DNA from: Ahaetulla prasina
Lineage: Eukaryota > Chordata > Lepidosauria > Squamata > Colubridae
DNA length: 64,000 nt
Reading direction: 5' to 3'
Assembly: GCF_028640845.1 (NCBI RefSeq)
Contig: NC_080540.1
Location: 133,948,420-134,012,419 of the forward strand
Shown: positions 24,101-32,200 of the stretch, piece after piece
How positions within the stretch are numbered: the stretch's first letter is position 1
Layout of the letters: every line of letters starts with the position of its first letter
Translations under genes and position numbers: made by a program
Notes under the pieces: generated by a model
Told to the model about the DNA's origin: nothing
Databases searched by the model: none
The model's input: the letters and a program-made list of their open reading frames with translations, nothing else

Positions 24101-25327
24101 TCATTCTACTACTAGGGGAGGGTGGTGAGCAAGGAGCATAAGTGCCTGAAGGATTTGATTTATATAGAAGTTAAAAAGTAAGAGGGCTAATATGTCACCT
24201 TCCTTCAACATCTGTAAGTTGGAACAGCTTCAGAAAGATGGACGTCTAAGGTAGCTGGGTCACTTTGGGCCACTTTCTCAACTCAACCTACTTCATAGGA
24301 TTGCTATTATGGACAAAATAGAAGGTGGGAGTATTAGGAACGACCTTAAGTTATAATTTAAAAAAAGATAAAATATAATAACATCGAACTCTCAGAGAGG
24401 AGTTAGAGAGACTGGATAAGTAAAAGCAGCTTTTTGCCAATGGTGTATCGCCTTAATCTTTCCACAGTTTCTCTATCCCTTGGAATAAATTCAAGAGCTG
24501 ACTTTTGCAACTAAGGTTGCAAAACAGGGAACATTGGGCAGTGGTGGGGTGTGGGGGAGAAGCAGAGTATTTTTCAGCCAAATGGTGAAGGACAAGATCA
24601 TAGTCTGGAGCTGAACATTGCCCTCTAAAACCAGCCTGCACCTCAGGAATAACATTGCTTTGAACACAATCCAGTCGTTTGAATATAGAAACCTGGCATA
24701 TGGTCTACTTATTACATTGACTAAACTAATAAGCTTGTAATTTATTGGGTCTAATCTATGTATTTTTATTGAATGGAATAATAGCTTGGTTTCAGTTATA
24801 TGAAAGTAACCTGAAATATTAATGAGTAAACGAAGCAGCCATATTCTCCCTTACCAGTTCTGTGAGAATGCGAGAGGGAGGGTAGGAGGGAGGGAGAGAG
24901 GGAGGAGAGAGAGAGAGACATACAGAGATAATGCATTGTCTCTATATAAAGTTTGTGGCCATACACAATGCTAATTTGACTTAATCTAAAGCCAACATTA
25001 ATGCCACCAGCTGTCTTCAAAGCTGGCAGTGACAAATGGGAGTGAAAAAATGCTCTTTTCTCAGTATTACTTGTATTGGCATTGTGTGAAAATGCTATTA
25101 ATTTCCTTTATCTTTTCTGATTTGTAGAAAAATGCCAGATTATCAATGAACCCAAAAGAATTGAAGAATCTCCAAGAAAAGCACAAGTAGATCCACTGAC
25201 TGTCAAGGGGACAAAGTTTGATGTTCAATCAAGGCTAAAACCAAAAAAATCACCTTATATTCAATCCAACAAACCCCAAAAATTTCAACGAATAACTAAA
25301 ATCCGCAATTACAATATAAAGGACTGA
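2250..25327 (+). CDS. CCDC57: CCDC57, 3' part of gene (six exons, C-terminal ~345 residues)
   Basis: CCDC57 is a coiled-coil protein of the centrosome and centriolar satellites, reported to work with CEP63 and microtubules in centriole duplication and mitosis. Six exons (2250-2432, 3045-3118, 7230-7458, 7976-8112, 10030-10246, 25128-25327) have consensus AG and GT borders. Their phases (1-1, 1-0, 0-1, 1-0, 0-1, 1-stop) join without a frame break and end in TGA. The protein has a Glu/Lys-rich coiled-coil region in the first and third visible exons, with [11 protein letters not shown] recognisable, then a Ser/Pro/Gln-rich stretch, then a basic tail ending IRNYNIKD. Identification rests on that motif, the tail and the position directly upstream of FASN in the same orientation, as in mammals. 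The N-terminal two thirds lies left of the window. Confidence 0.8.
3045..3118 (+). CDS. CCDC57: CCDC57 exon (second visible, 74 nt)
   Basis: A small exon after the acceptor ATTGTTTCAG, entering in phase 1 and leaving in phase 0 before GTATGA. It encodes a G completed across the junction and then [20 protein letters not shown] plus SRIG. Only phase compatibility with its neighbours supports it, but that compatibility holds on both sides. Confidence 0.65.
3551..4075. mobile_element. Non-autonomous DNA element with ACCGTG/CACGGT termini (degraded)
   Basis: The right end (GAAAATAAGACCC, then GAGAAACACGGTA at about 4037-4073) matches, in inverted form, the left terminus of the copy at 33515 (TACCGTGTTTCCCCGAAAAT). 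The left end near 3551 (TACCATGACC) is weakly similar. The interior is a GC-rich insert with overlapping ORFs on both strands but no recognisable protein, so it is a decayed MITE-like repeat carrying unrelated sequence. Confidence 0.5.
4165..4277. repeat. 57-bp tandem duplication
   Basis: Two near-identical copies of a segment beginning CTGTTCCAAGGATGTTTTTC start at 4178 and 4235 (period 57) and continue into TAGTCTACATTATTTAA. They differ by a few substitutions. It is a local duplication in intron sequence with no coding potential. Confidence 0.8.
4585..5312 (+). mobile_element. CR1 LINE 3' fragment (sense, degraded)
   Basis: The plus strand reads like decayed CR1 ORF2 C-terminus and 3' UTR. 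Recognisable parts are around 4860 (a frame with [12 protein letters not shown] residues, then the SLKNRRE segment) and the 3' end at about 5270-5312 (GACCAGTAGGTCTTTTTCTG, then CATCAGTTTTCTATGTTTC). All frames have stops. Confidence 0.6.
5455..5765 (+). mobile_element. Bov-B (RTE-type) LINE reverse transcriptase fragment
   Basis: Reading from about 5502 the plus strand encodes [20 protein letters not shown] followed by [11 protein letters not shown], which resembles the conserved palm block of Bov-B/RTE reverse transcriptases (AFD...KLW..L...GIP..L). A stop-ridden continuation reaches an Asn-rich segment near 5700 that fits the NLYAE region. Bov-B is common in squamates and known for horizontal transfer. 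The copy is short and decayed. Confidence 0.55.
5808..6720 (+). mobile_element. Tc1-like transposon remnant with transposase pseudogene and internal inversion
   Basis: The left terminus (CAGTGTATTCAGAAAGTATT, then CAGACCCC, near 5811) and the following 200 bp match the long terminal inverted repeat of vertebrate Tc1 elements. From about 6183 the plus strand carries a decayed transposase N-terminus ([20 protein letters not shown], then [18 protein letters not shown]), the paired helix-turn-helix region. Frameshifts follow. The end near 6577-6662 is an inverted duplication of coding sequence rather than the normal continuation. No right terminus is seen. Confidence 0.8.
7230..7458 (+). CDS. CCDC57: CCDC57 exon (third visible, coiled coil)
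   Basis: The acceptor TGGTTCTAG precedes 7230 and the donor GTAAGC follows 7458; phase 0 in, phase 1 out. It encodes 76 residues starting [11 protein letters not shown], with the recognisable block [14 protein letters not shown] and [20 protein letters not shown], a typical parallel coiled coil. This is the best exon for assigning the gene to CCDC57. The frame stays open into the intron to 7574 (see findings). Confidence 0.85.
7976..8112 (+). CDS. CCDC57: CCDC57 exon (fourth visible)
   Basis: The acceptor CATCTCTGTAG precedes 7976 and the donor GTAATA follows 8112; phase 1 in, phase 0 out. It encodes a polar segment ([15 protein letters not shown]) followed by a helical stretch ([20 protein letters not shown]) and TKQ. 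Phase agreement with both neighbours supports it. Confidence 0.75.
8113..10029 (+). other. CCDC57: CCDC57 intron, no recognised feature
   Basis: This 1.9 kb intron is AT-rich, with T-rich tracts near 8500-8600 and 9460-9500. I recognise no mobile element and no exon. Short ORFs on both strands have no family resemblance. Confidence 0.55.
10030..10246 (+). CDS. CCDC57: CCDC57 exon (fifth visible, Ser/Pro/Gln-rich)
   Basis: The acceptor TTTCCACAG precedes 10030 and the donor GTATGT follows 10246; phase 0 in, phase 1 out. It encodes 72 residues: a low-complexity part ([20 protein letters not shown]), then [20 protein letters not shown], whose amphipathic [14 protein letters not shown] block resembles a conserved segment in mammalian CCDC57 as I remember it. 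The longer frame from 9895 begins in the intron and is not used. Confidence 0.8.
11070..11215. repeat. Degraded LINE/SINE 3' tail
   Basis: The stretch includes AACAACCCTGTGAG-like text near 11150, a piece common to the 3' tails of several vertebrate SINE and LINE families. It is too eroded to name the family. Confidence 0.3.
11335..11835 (-). mobile_element. CR1 LINE 3' fragment (antisense)
   Basis: The left end near 11348 (CAGAGTTTGAAGGGACCTTG, then GAGGTCATCTAGTTCAACC) is the antisense CR1 3' terminus. The body continues through the C-terminal coding region (CTGGATGCAGTATTTTAAGT at about 11779). It is colinear with the copy at 662-1545 but a different subfamily. No intact frame remains. 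Confidence 0.85.
12103..12310 (-). repeat. (ATA)n microsatellite joined to an L2/CR1-like LINE 3' tail
   Basis: About 100 bp of AAT/ATA repeats (12103-12201, with some AAC interruptions) runs directly into ACTCAGGGCGG and the adjoining tail at about 12218-12250. This is the same 3' tail as in the LINE copies at 49220, 53500 and 63590. The repeat is therefore the 3' end of an antisense, heavily truncated LINE insertion. The poly-Asn and poly-Tyr reading frames here are artefacts of the repeat. Confidence 0.85.
13218..15073 (-). mobile_element. Snake CR1/Rex-like LINE with AATAG 3' repeat
   Basis: An antisense LINE of about 1.86 kb. Its 3' end (left) is an AATAG pentanucleotide array at 13222-13241. 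The minus strand carries three broken reverse-transcriptase frames: 14658-15071 (with [15 protein letters not shown]), 14218-14634 (with [17 protein letters not shown]) and 13820-14083 (with [20 protein letters not shown]). The last resembles CR1/Rex-group C-termini. The (AATAG)n tail matches what has been described for the Snake1 (CR1-L3) family. The breaks show that it is inactive. A 28-bp tandem duplication sits near 14639-14695. Confidence 0.8.
15399..15655. repeat. 48-bp minisatellite, about five copies
   Basis: A unit beginning GATAGGATAGGG recurs at 15403, 15451, 15499, 15547 and 15595, with a partial sixth at 15643, an exact 48-bp period with few substitutions. Because 48 is divisible by three, the minus strand stays open for 79 codons with a 16-residue repeat ([16 protein letters not shown]). 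It lies near the 3' end of the putative Helitron, where such arrays are common. Confidence 0.95.
15748..16828. other. Intron stretch without recognised feature
   Basis: Between the Helitron and the hAT-like element nothing is recognised. One open frame at 16384-16668 (94 codons) has no splice signals, coding bias or family resemblance that I can see and is not called a gene. Confidence 0.45.
16829..19365. mobile_element. Large hAT-like element (2.5 kb) with GC-rich interior
   Basis: The left end CAGTGGTGGGATTCA plus TTTACTACCGGTTCT and the right end ACTACCGGTTTGCC...TATCACCACTG are the same termini as the 294-bp hAT element at 243-536. Flanking 8-mers AATAGATC (16821) and ATTTGTTC (19366) agree at only five of eight positions, consistent with an old target duplication. 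The interior is strikingly GC-rich against AT-rich surroundings and holds tandem arrays: about 2.5 copies of an ~80-bp unit at 18160-18350, and a GAGCGGGCAGG-type array at about 19140-19265. Many short ORFs overlap on both strands, but no hAT transposase is recognised. Confidence 0.6.
18160..18350. repeat. Imperfect ~80-bp tandem repeat inside the large hAT-like element
   Basis: GGCAAATGGCGAGTGGG (18163) recurs in diverged form as GAGGCAAAGGGAGACTGG (18242) and GAGGCAAAGGGAGAGTGG (18321), with the intervening CCAGAGCC..GGGACT segment also repeated. The spacing is 79-83 bp. It keeps frames open on both strands by chance. Confidence 0.7.
19366..21172. other. Intron stretch without recognised feature
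   Basis: AT-rich sequence with no exon or mobile element that I can name. A short duplicated phrase (ATTAGGACAT) occurs at 20443-20468. The open frame at 20578-20763 has no coding support. Confidence 0.5.
21173..21564. mobile_element. Tigger-like palindromic DNA element (MITE)
   Basis: The ends are TACAAGTAG and CTACCTGTA, with an inverted-repeat interior (GTTAAGTGAGC..., CACATGACCCCGGGACA, ...AAACGAATGGTTATAAG). It belongs to a family with five other copies in this window (23154, 34194, 53904, 55270 partial, 61536). TA at the ends and CAGGTAGTCC-type termini fit the pogo/Tigger group; length is about 390 bp. Confidence 0.7.
21565..23153. other. Intron stretch with possible decayed LINE 3' UTR
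   Basis: From about 22196 to 22990 there are T/C-rich blocks with a diverged tandem repeat (a CCTTTTCTTG-containing unit near 22757 recurs near 22890, spacing about 135 bp). This resembles antisense LINE 3' UTRs in reptiles, but no coding part is visible, so the family is unknown. Nothing else is recognised. Confidence 0.3.
23154..23544. mobile_element. Tigger-like palindromic DNA element (MITE)
   Basis: Termini TACAGGTAGTCCTGAACTTA and GGACTACCTATA. The interior shares the GTTAAGTGAA, CATGACCCTGGGACA and GTCATAAGTCACTTTTTTCA blocks of the family. It is full length, about 391 bp. Confidence 0.85.
23595..24008. mobile_element. Older relative of the Tigger-like element (degraded)
   Basis: This stretch keeps the family vocabulary (TTACAACAGTG, GCAGCATCC, GTGATCACATGACATC, GCTTAATGAC, TTTAACAACTGC) in the opposite order to the neighbouring copy, but with much more divergence and no clear termini. 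It is probably an older, related subfamily immediately next to the copy at 23154. Confidence 0.5.
24250..24372 (+). repeat. Degraded SINE-like fragment
   Basis: GGGTCACTTTGGGCCACTTT, then an AACCTACTTCATAGGATTG segment and a short A-rich tail, resembles the body and tail of a squamate/amniote SINE. The tRNA-like head is missing. Confidence 0.4.
24868..24925. repeat. GAGG/GA purine microsatellite
   Basis: An uninterrupted purine tract of GGGAGG and GAGA units on the plus strand. It makes a Ser/Leu-rich frame on the minus strand that is not a gene. Confidence 0.85.
25128..25327 (+). CDS. CCDC57: CCDC57 terminal exon with stop codon
   Basis: The acceptor CTGATTTGTAG precedes 25128; the exon enters in phase 1, matching the previous exon, and ends at TGA 25325-25327. 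It encodes about 65 residues of a basic, Pro/Lys-rich tail ([26 protein letters not shown]). The NYNIKD-like end fits what I remember of CCDC57 C-termini. Confidence 0.8.
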
Positions 25328-25500
25328 GATTTCACTAAACTATTAAATTTTCTTTGTAAAGTATGCTGAGATTCTTTGTTTTTATTAAGATATAAAATAG
25401 TTTAAATATTAGTCTGTCAGCTGCATTGATATCACTAATCTCATATTATTCAATATCAAACATGCTCTTTTTTTCTGCATTGAATAAAATGTAAAAGTCT
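25328..25500 (+). other. CCDC57: CCDC57 3' UTR and poly(A) signal
   Basis: After the stop, an AT-rich 3' UTR leads to AATAAA at 25483-25488, about 155 bp downstream. The other AATAAA-like sites near 26041 are less well placed. The transcript end is inferred from the signal, not observed. Confidence 0.6.
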
Positions 25501-27550
25501 ACCCAAAATAATGTATTTCCTTTAACCATGGTTGCTCATAACCATAATTACTAAGATTCACTTGACAGCACCTATCTACCCAATGATGGATAATTGCTCC
25601 TCCATGATTACACAATAGTTGTGAACATGGACTCTTCCCTGTATTTGATTTCACATATTTTCAGCCATCTGCACTTGGTATCTCTCCTTATTGGGCCACT
25701 ACATCCAGAAAATGTGTTATAAAGGTTTTGTGTCATAGGATAACACATATACTATTTGTATTTACTGGGTTTGTTCATCTCCGCATTCTACAGACTAATT
25801 ATATATAGTGTTTTATGACACAGGTGTTGGAAATTCTGAAGCCTCGGATGAAGGATTCTTGGCCTAGGGCAGTTTTGTTCTCAGGCCTCTTTCCACTTAA
25901 AATTGATACATTCTCTACTACATCTCACAACTGTGATTGTTTGATGGGATTTTAATGTATTATTTTTCAACACAGCCTGGCACAAAGCCCCGCTGTGAGG
26001 AATATGTGTCATTTAAAATGTGATAACTTATTATAAAATAAAAAATAAAGACCTAAGAGTGTCTTGGGGGACCTTTAAAGAACCTAGGATCACACTTTAA
26101 GAAACACTGGCCAAGGGCATTAATAGAAGCATCAATCTGGAAACTCCGAAAAGGGTACTCAAAGTCTGATAGCATCAGAGATATAATCACAGGTCCAACA
26201 GTCTTGCAATAAATACTAATTACTAATTACTTAATTAAATAATAAAAAGTATTAACTATAAACAAGATATGATTAACCATTCAAAGTGCCTATACCTCAA
26301 GAATGCCATCACAATGGGACAGTCTCATGCTGTTGGGATAATCGTCCAATGTATCTGGAGGACACTAGGCTGAGGAAAACTGCACTAGACACTCTCCAGA
26401 TCTTTTGAAACCTAAAATCTAAATGTTTGTTCCTGCAAAAAATAGGAATAAATGGTTTAAATAAATAGAATTACTGGAGGAAAGGAAATTGACACATGAC
26501 ATAGCAAAGGTTATTTTAATATATTTTAATAATACATTCAATTAACAGTAATGCATTATAAAAAGAAACAATGGATTCCTTGAAATTGCAATGTTACATG
26601 ATTTTAGATAAAAATGTACAAACATGCTTTAAAAACCTGCAGAGAATTCATAGAAACAGAAGTGAGTCTTCATAACAGCATAATGCATAGCACGCCTAAC
26701 AGCATGATGTCCATGCTGATTGGGAATGGTGGGAATTATATTTCAATGCGCCAGAAGGCCACCAGACTGAGGAACTGAAATACAGGCAAAAATCTTATAA
26801 ACGATTCATAAATAGGGATTTGAACTGTGCTTTCCCAGCTTACTATACTCCACTTATGTTCAAAATATAGTGTCCAATAAGTAACATCATCTTTCAAAAA
26901 GTGACTCAGCTTCAGCCTGTCAAATTCACACTGAACATTTTTCTGCTCTCTACTACACTCTGGGTAAAATTCAATCACAAAGAGTTCTGTGGCACTTTAA
27001 AGACTGCTACATTTAATTATAGTTTAAGCTTTGATGGAGGACACTTCTAACCTGTGTTGCTTTTATAAAGAGTGGGGAGTATTACATTTGGGCCAAGCAA
27101 GCACAAATCTATGAATAAGTTAGGAGCTCACAAACATACCGAAGAGATGGAGAAAGCCACACTTAAAAAGATAACCAGCAGAATACAAAAGCAGCTAACA
27201 AGATAGTATAAATTCTTAATCCTAGTCAGATGATCCTACACTCTATCATAAAGCAAATCTAGAAAGACAAAAGAAGTAAGAACAGTCGGGCACTATTAAA
27301 GGACATTTAACCGTTTCTTGGGCCTATATTGTTCCATGCAGCAGGAATAAAATCCCTGGAAATTGGATTGAAGCAATCTGGAGTCCACTTGAAAGACTGA
27401 ACGGTAGTAACCCAGAAAGCTCGTACTCTTCTGAGGTGAATGACCTGAAATAAGCCACAATTCACAAGCTCTTCTTGCATCACCAACAGCTTCATTTCCT
27501 AAACAGACCCGTCCCCCTAAATACAGTCACCATATCACCCTATCTCCTAG
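25501..27550. other. Intergenic region between CCDC57 and FASN
   Basis: No gene is recognised. Short, eroded repeat scraps may be present (for example the GGGAATGGTGGGAATTATAT block near 26721). The distance from the CCDC57 stop to the predicted FASN start site is about 3.7 kb. Confidence 0.55.
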
Positions 27551-28317
27551 CAACACCCACACAGCCTCTGGGATTGGTAGAAGAGCAACCACGCCTACAT
27601 CTCTCGGCTTTCTGATTGGGCACTCCTATCAATGACCCAGGGCCCCGAAAGAAATGTGTTCTTTTGTGTATTTCATTTTAGCCGGGTTTTAGAGAAAGAA
27701 CTCGGTCAGAGTGTAGCGAGACAAGCAGCGCGACTGGCGTTGATCTCCTAGGACACCAGCCGTTTCCTTAGGAAGAGCGCCTGCGGCCAATTAGACTCGT
27801 CTGGCAAAGTGCTGGGCCGAAAGTCTAAAGGGATAAACTTGCCTAATTAATTTTTTTTCCTTTGCCGAAGAGACTTGGCTGGGAAAAGGAATTCATTATG
27901 CTCCTGTCCCAGGCTTCAGTAGTCTATGTATACACGCAGCTACTCCGTGATTCCTAAAGCAAGGTTACATCTCCCACCCTCCCATCTTTCCCTTGAGGCT
28001 GGGGGAAATGAATTCAAGTGCATCCCGCACCGCACTTCTCACACGACCAGGCCAGCCGCCTATGAGCTAGCCTCTTTCTAGTCTGCAAGCGGGGTTCCCT
28101 TTTACTCCGCCACCGGCACCAGGTGGTTCTCGAGAAAGCATCAGGCAGTCGTCTCGAAACTGGTCGGGAGAAAAAAGGCGCGACTCTTTGGGGGGCTCGG
28201 CTAGCGAAGTCCGTGGGTGGCGCTGCTGAATCCACTCCACGGAGAGATGGTGATCGTAGCTTTATTCGCCGTTTCCACGCTAGTGGCAAAAGTTTCATGG
28301 GGTGGAATGGGGGGAAG

Positions 28318-28454
28318 CAGTGGTGGGATTCAAGTGATTTAACAACCGGTTCTCTGCCCTAATGATTTCTTCCAACAACCAGTTTGCCAAACTGCTCAGA
28401 AAGTTAACAACCGGTGTTCCCGAAGTGGTGCGAACTGGCTGAATCCCACCACTG
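28318..28454. mobile_element. 137-bp hAT MITE inserted in the FASN promoter region
   Basis: Perfect 15-bp terminal inverted repeats: starts CAGTGGTGGGATTCA, and the right end at 28440-28454 is its exact reverse complement (apart from local substitutions). Flanked by GGGGGAAG (28310-28317) and GAGGGAAG (28455-28462), an 8-bp target duplication with one mismatch. Interior has two ACAACCGGT blocks. Nearly identical to the copy at 53721-53857, so the two are the same subfamily. It lies about 615-750 bp upstream of the predicted FASN start site. Confidence 0.9.
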
Positions 28455-28927
28455 GAGGGAAGATATGTGTGAGGAGGATGAAGTAAATGAGGTTGTAAAG
28501 ACTCTTCGAGGATGGCGAACATTCTGGCGTCGTGGTTAGCGTTTAAACACACACACACTCTTACACTTTAACATTCACAAAACTCTCCCAGTGACTTCAC
28601 GGCCAGCCCGGCTTTTTCTTTTAGCCTTCCCTGCCCCGCAGATCAAGGGAAGGAAGTAGACGGCCTTGCCGGGTAGCTAAACAAAATCCATCCATAACTA
28701 TCACGCGTCTCAAATAATCGTTTCCTCTTTTCGGACTAAAATCCAAGCAGTGACGTTGTTGTGTCCTACCACCACCACCCCCTTCGCCGACATTTTGTAG
28801 GCTTCGAGAGGCCTCGGATGGTGCCTAGGGAGGGTATGGACGACGACGCGTGTTCTTCTGGGCGCTGCTCTTTGCTTCCCTTCCTCCCCGTCGGTGATCG
28901 CGAGAAGCTCCCGTGAGCCAGGGCCTG

Positions 28928-29043
28928 GCATTGCCCCAGGATCTGCTCCGGGAGGCCCAGCGCCGGCTCTCATTGGACTGAAGCAAAAAAGCAAACTGTC
29001 AGCCCATGTGGCGTGGCCACCGGAGGTGGTGGCTGTTTAAATA
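28928..29043 (+). promoter_or_regulatory. FASN: FASN core promoter: inverted CCAAT, E-box/SRE and TATA-like box
   Basis: From left to right: GCATTGCCCCA (28928-28938), which sits where mammals have a distal SRE (ATCACCCCAC) but is degenerate; inverted CCAAT in CTCATTGG (ATTGG at 28972-28976), the NF-Y site; CATGTGGCGTGGCC (29005-29018), an E-box with the overlapping SREs that bind USF and SREBP-1 in mammals; and TTTAAATA (29036-29043). The order, spacing and surrounding bases (CTGTCAGCC before the E-box) match the rat and human FASN promoters as I remember them. Insulin and sterol control through USF/SREBP is therefore likely conserved; this part is inference. Confidence 0.85.
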
Positions 29044-29069
29044 GGCGCCGGGAGCTAGAGGGAGACAGT

Positions 29070-29268
29070 GAGAAAGAAACGGAGAGCGCAGAGAGCTCAG
29101 TGTGCGCCAAAGCACCGGGAACGAAAGAGGCAAAATTAGCCTGCGAGACCTGCGTGCCGACTAGCAATCGGATAAACGCGCCTCCTCCGCCAACCAGCTT
29201 TCAGCAGCTGCCGCATCGCTTGTCTCAGCACCGACCTGCCGGCTGGCCGACCTCAGGGACCTGAGCAG
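29070..29268 (+). other. FASN: FASN exon 1, non-coding (5' UTR)
   Basis: The start is estimated at about 27-32 bp after the TATA-like box. The exon ends at GAGCAG with donor GTAACC (29269). It carries no usable start codon in frame with exon 2. This fits the vertebrate FASN structure in which exon 1 is untranslated and the ATG lies in exon 2. Confidence 0.65.
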
Positions 29269-32200
29269 GTAACCGGCTTAGCGTTGCTTGGAAAGAGGCA
29301 TCCAAAACTTGGATGGGGTTTTCTGGCGTGAATGAAAAGAAACTGCGGGAAGCTAAAATGGAGCCTGCGGCTGGAACGGCGTTCGCGGGGAGGGAGGGGG
29401 CGACGACGGGGGACGCGGGGCTCGAGTTATCCTCGGGCCCGGGTGGGGGGCGGTGTATTCTACCAATTGAGGCGAGGAGAGGATGGAGGCATTGTAGAAG
29501 GGCTTCAAATCCGTTCTCTCCGTCGCCGAGGAGAGGCCCTTTTCTTTCCAGACCAACCATCTTGCTCCCTGCGTGGGGAGGGGAAACCGGTATTAGAGGC
29601 ACCGCATCGCTAATATGTTTCATTTTCCCAGCCTCTTTATGCAAAGTGGATTGTGTAAGCCTGGGGAATGGCTGAAACGCATCTCTCTTGAATGGAAGTT
29701 GTGCTGATTTGGAGCGGCATCAATTTCAGGTGTCCTTCTGAGAGGCAGCGAAAGATTGTGTGTGCGACGCGTCGAGGCCTTGGAGGCGCAGGAAAGCCTG
29801 TAATTATACAATGAGCTTGCCTTATAAAAGGCCCTTTTAGAATAAAGACCGTTGAACTTAAAACGATGCCCATTTGGGTTGGCTCTTGGGAAACGAGGCT
29901 GTGGTTTGACCATGTCCCTTTAGGAATCTCGCCTTCCCTGTTGCCTTCCATAAAATGACATGGATAAATTCTGGGTAAGATTGTCATTTTGTTGTATGGC
30001 AATAGGTTAAAATTAAGAGGTGGTTTCTGAGATTGTTGAATAAGGGGGAGGGGTGCTTCATGAGGGGAGAACTAAGCCTTTCTGCATTGGAAGTGCTCTG
30101 CATCCAGCCATTTTGATATCAAGCAGGGAAGGCAAGATATGCTGACGTACTAATATTTATTTCTAAAGACCTAGATTAGAGGGAAATCTCTGGCTCTTTC
30201 ATTTACATACAATAGTATGCAGAAAGAGCTTACCCCTGAAATGCAAAAACTCAATGTTGTGAATATTTTGTGACTTTTCTGTGAGGAACTTTGGAGATGG
30301 ATAATCTTCTTTGTTGCTCACAAGCTAATTTGCTTCTTCCCAGGAAGATAATAACAAATAAGATAGTTCTGTCTGATACAGAAGGAAATCTTTTTGCTAC
30401 TGGACAAAATATGTAACTTACTGTTCTCTATTACAATATATCTAGTATCTTCCAACTCCTCACCATCTTTACTCCATTAATTTTGAAAGCCTACAATTGT
30501 GTTAATAACACAAATCAAACATGATTTGACATTCAAAATTGTAACTACATAGTTTTATTAACGCATTTTAATAAAGCTGGTGAAATACAGTTCTCACATT
30601 TATCAAGTAACAAATGCATGCAACACTGAAACTTTTAGGCACATGTTTTATTTTAAACAGTAAGGTAATGGATGGCACATTCCCATTTTTTAATTATATT
30701 TTTCTTGACCTGTAAATTAAGTTTTTAAGTATTATTGACTTATTAAAAGTTTTTTAAAATGATTCTGAAGTGAATTATAACATTCAACAGCATAAAACTG
30801 TTATTTAGAATAATCTGAAAGCAATTTTAAAGCAGTTTTTTCCAACATTGAACCGTTTATATCTTCTGGACATTAGCACTCCAAATTTGAGGACCAGTCC
30901 AACTCTTTGGTATATTAACTGGGAATGATGGATACCATAGCTCCATCAGTATCTAAGGGCTGCAGATTGGGGAAAGCTGCTTTAAAACTACAGGAAGTAA
31001 GAATAAAATTGTAATATTATCATAAATTCCTTTTTTCCATTAAAGTCAGTGGAAACAAAGCTAGTGTACAAACTATTCATTCAGTGATGGCCCTAGATTA
31101 AAATGCAGTTTTGTTGACTTCAGCAGTAGTAATCTGTTTGCAACAGTAGGTATTTTTTTTAAAGTGGCTTTGCTTAATTGTTTTCATTTTATTTATCCTT
31201 AGTTGAAATCCATGCCACACATTACTAGTTCAGTGGTATACAACATGAGTTGCTTTTAAGTAGATGTAGACTGTACAATAACAGGCCAGCTCTGGGTTAG
31301 TAAACTTAGAAACAAGTCTTACTTAGTTCAGTGAGTTTATCCATAAGAAATTTGTTTAGGGTTACAGAGCTAGGCTCTACTTGTAACCCAGTTGTGTATC
31401 ATAATAGTACTTCAGTTTTCTGGAAATACAAGTTAATGGAAATACTGGGTACATATAATAAAAATGATGTAATAGATTGGTATATAAAATCTGGGCTGAA
31501 CAATCTTTTAAATTTCTGAAGTAAACATGCTAGCAAGAGATTTGAAATATATCAATGCAGATTGTCATGGCCAACTTCAAAACAGATTTGAAATATATTT
31601 GAACATATTTAGATGTCACATTAAACAATAGTTTTTATTATAAACCAGTTGATAATGTCATTTAAACTATATTTTGCTTAAAAGAATCCACCTTCATTAT
31701 TCAACCAATGATAGCTCAAATAGTCCTGATGACTGTTTAACAAACATTTAACAAACTGTTCAAATTAATCACAACTGAGAAGGTGAATGGCTTGTTAAAG
31801 TTTGAAAAGTGTACCTCAGGGCTGTAAAATGGGGGAGAGGACAAAAGCCTGTTTAAGAGGCAAATGGGTATTGGAGGTCCAGTGACATAGTTGTTTTCTC
31901 TGCTGTCTTTAAATTCTCCTGGACAGCAGAGTATTCCAAATTAGAATGGCGAGTTCCTTCGGAACTGGGCAGCACTCACTGCTGACTGTGATACACTGTC
32001 TATCTCATATCCATTAAACTGGTCAGAAGCATTTGGAATGATTTCCTTTTTTAAATTTGCAGATATATTGCTCAGGCCATTCTACTGGACTAGATTATTT
32101 TTTTCTAAACAGGCTCTTCCTAGAATGGTAATTAATTATTCGTAAGGAAATAAGGTTGAAAAGCCAGCCCCTTGAATTCTATAAGCGGAATTTGTGCAAG

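Larger units (their letters stand above)
10247..25127 (+). other. CCDC57: Last CCDC57 intron (14.9 kb)
   Basis: A large transposon-filled intron: a CR1 at 11335, an L2-like tail with ATA repeat at 12100, a probable Helitron with nested LINE at 13099-15747, a 2.5 kb hAT-like element at 16829-19365, Tigger-like elements at 21173 and 23154, and a SINE-like fragment near 24250. The flanking exons are both phase 1, so they join directly. Stretches 10247-11060, 12310-13098, 15748-16828 and 19366-21172 show no recognised feature. Confidence 0.65.
27560..29460. promoter_or_regulatory. FASN: CpG-rich FASN promoter region
   Basis: Base composition shifts from AT-rich to GC- and CpG-rich at about 27.7 kb and stays so to about 29.5 kb, around the non-coding exon 1. 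Inverted CCAAT boxes (GATTGG) occur near 27573 and 27613. The many overlapping ORFs on both strands here reflect the GC content. A short hAT element interrupts the region at 28318-28454. Confidence 0.7.

Noticed and set aside
28014..29675. ORFs on both strands in the CpG-rich FASN promoter region
   Set aside because: High GC content lowers stop frequency; frames overlap in all directions and one is interrupted by the MITE. Exon 1 of FASN is non-coding.
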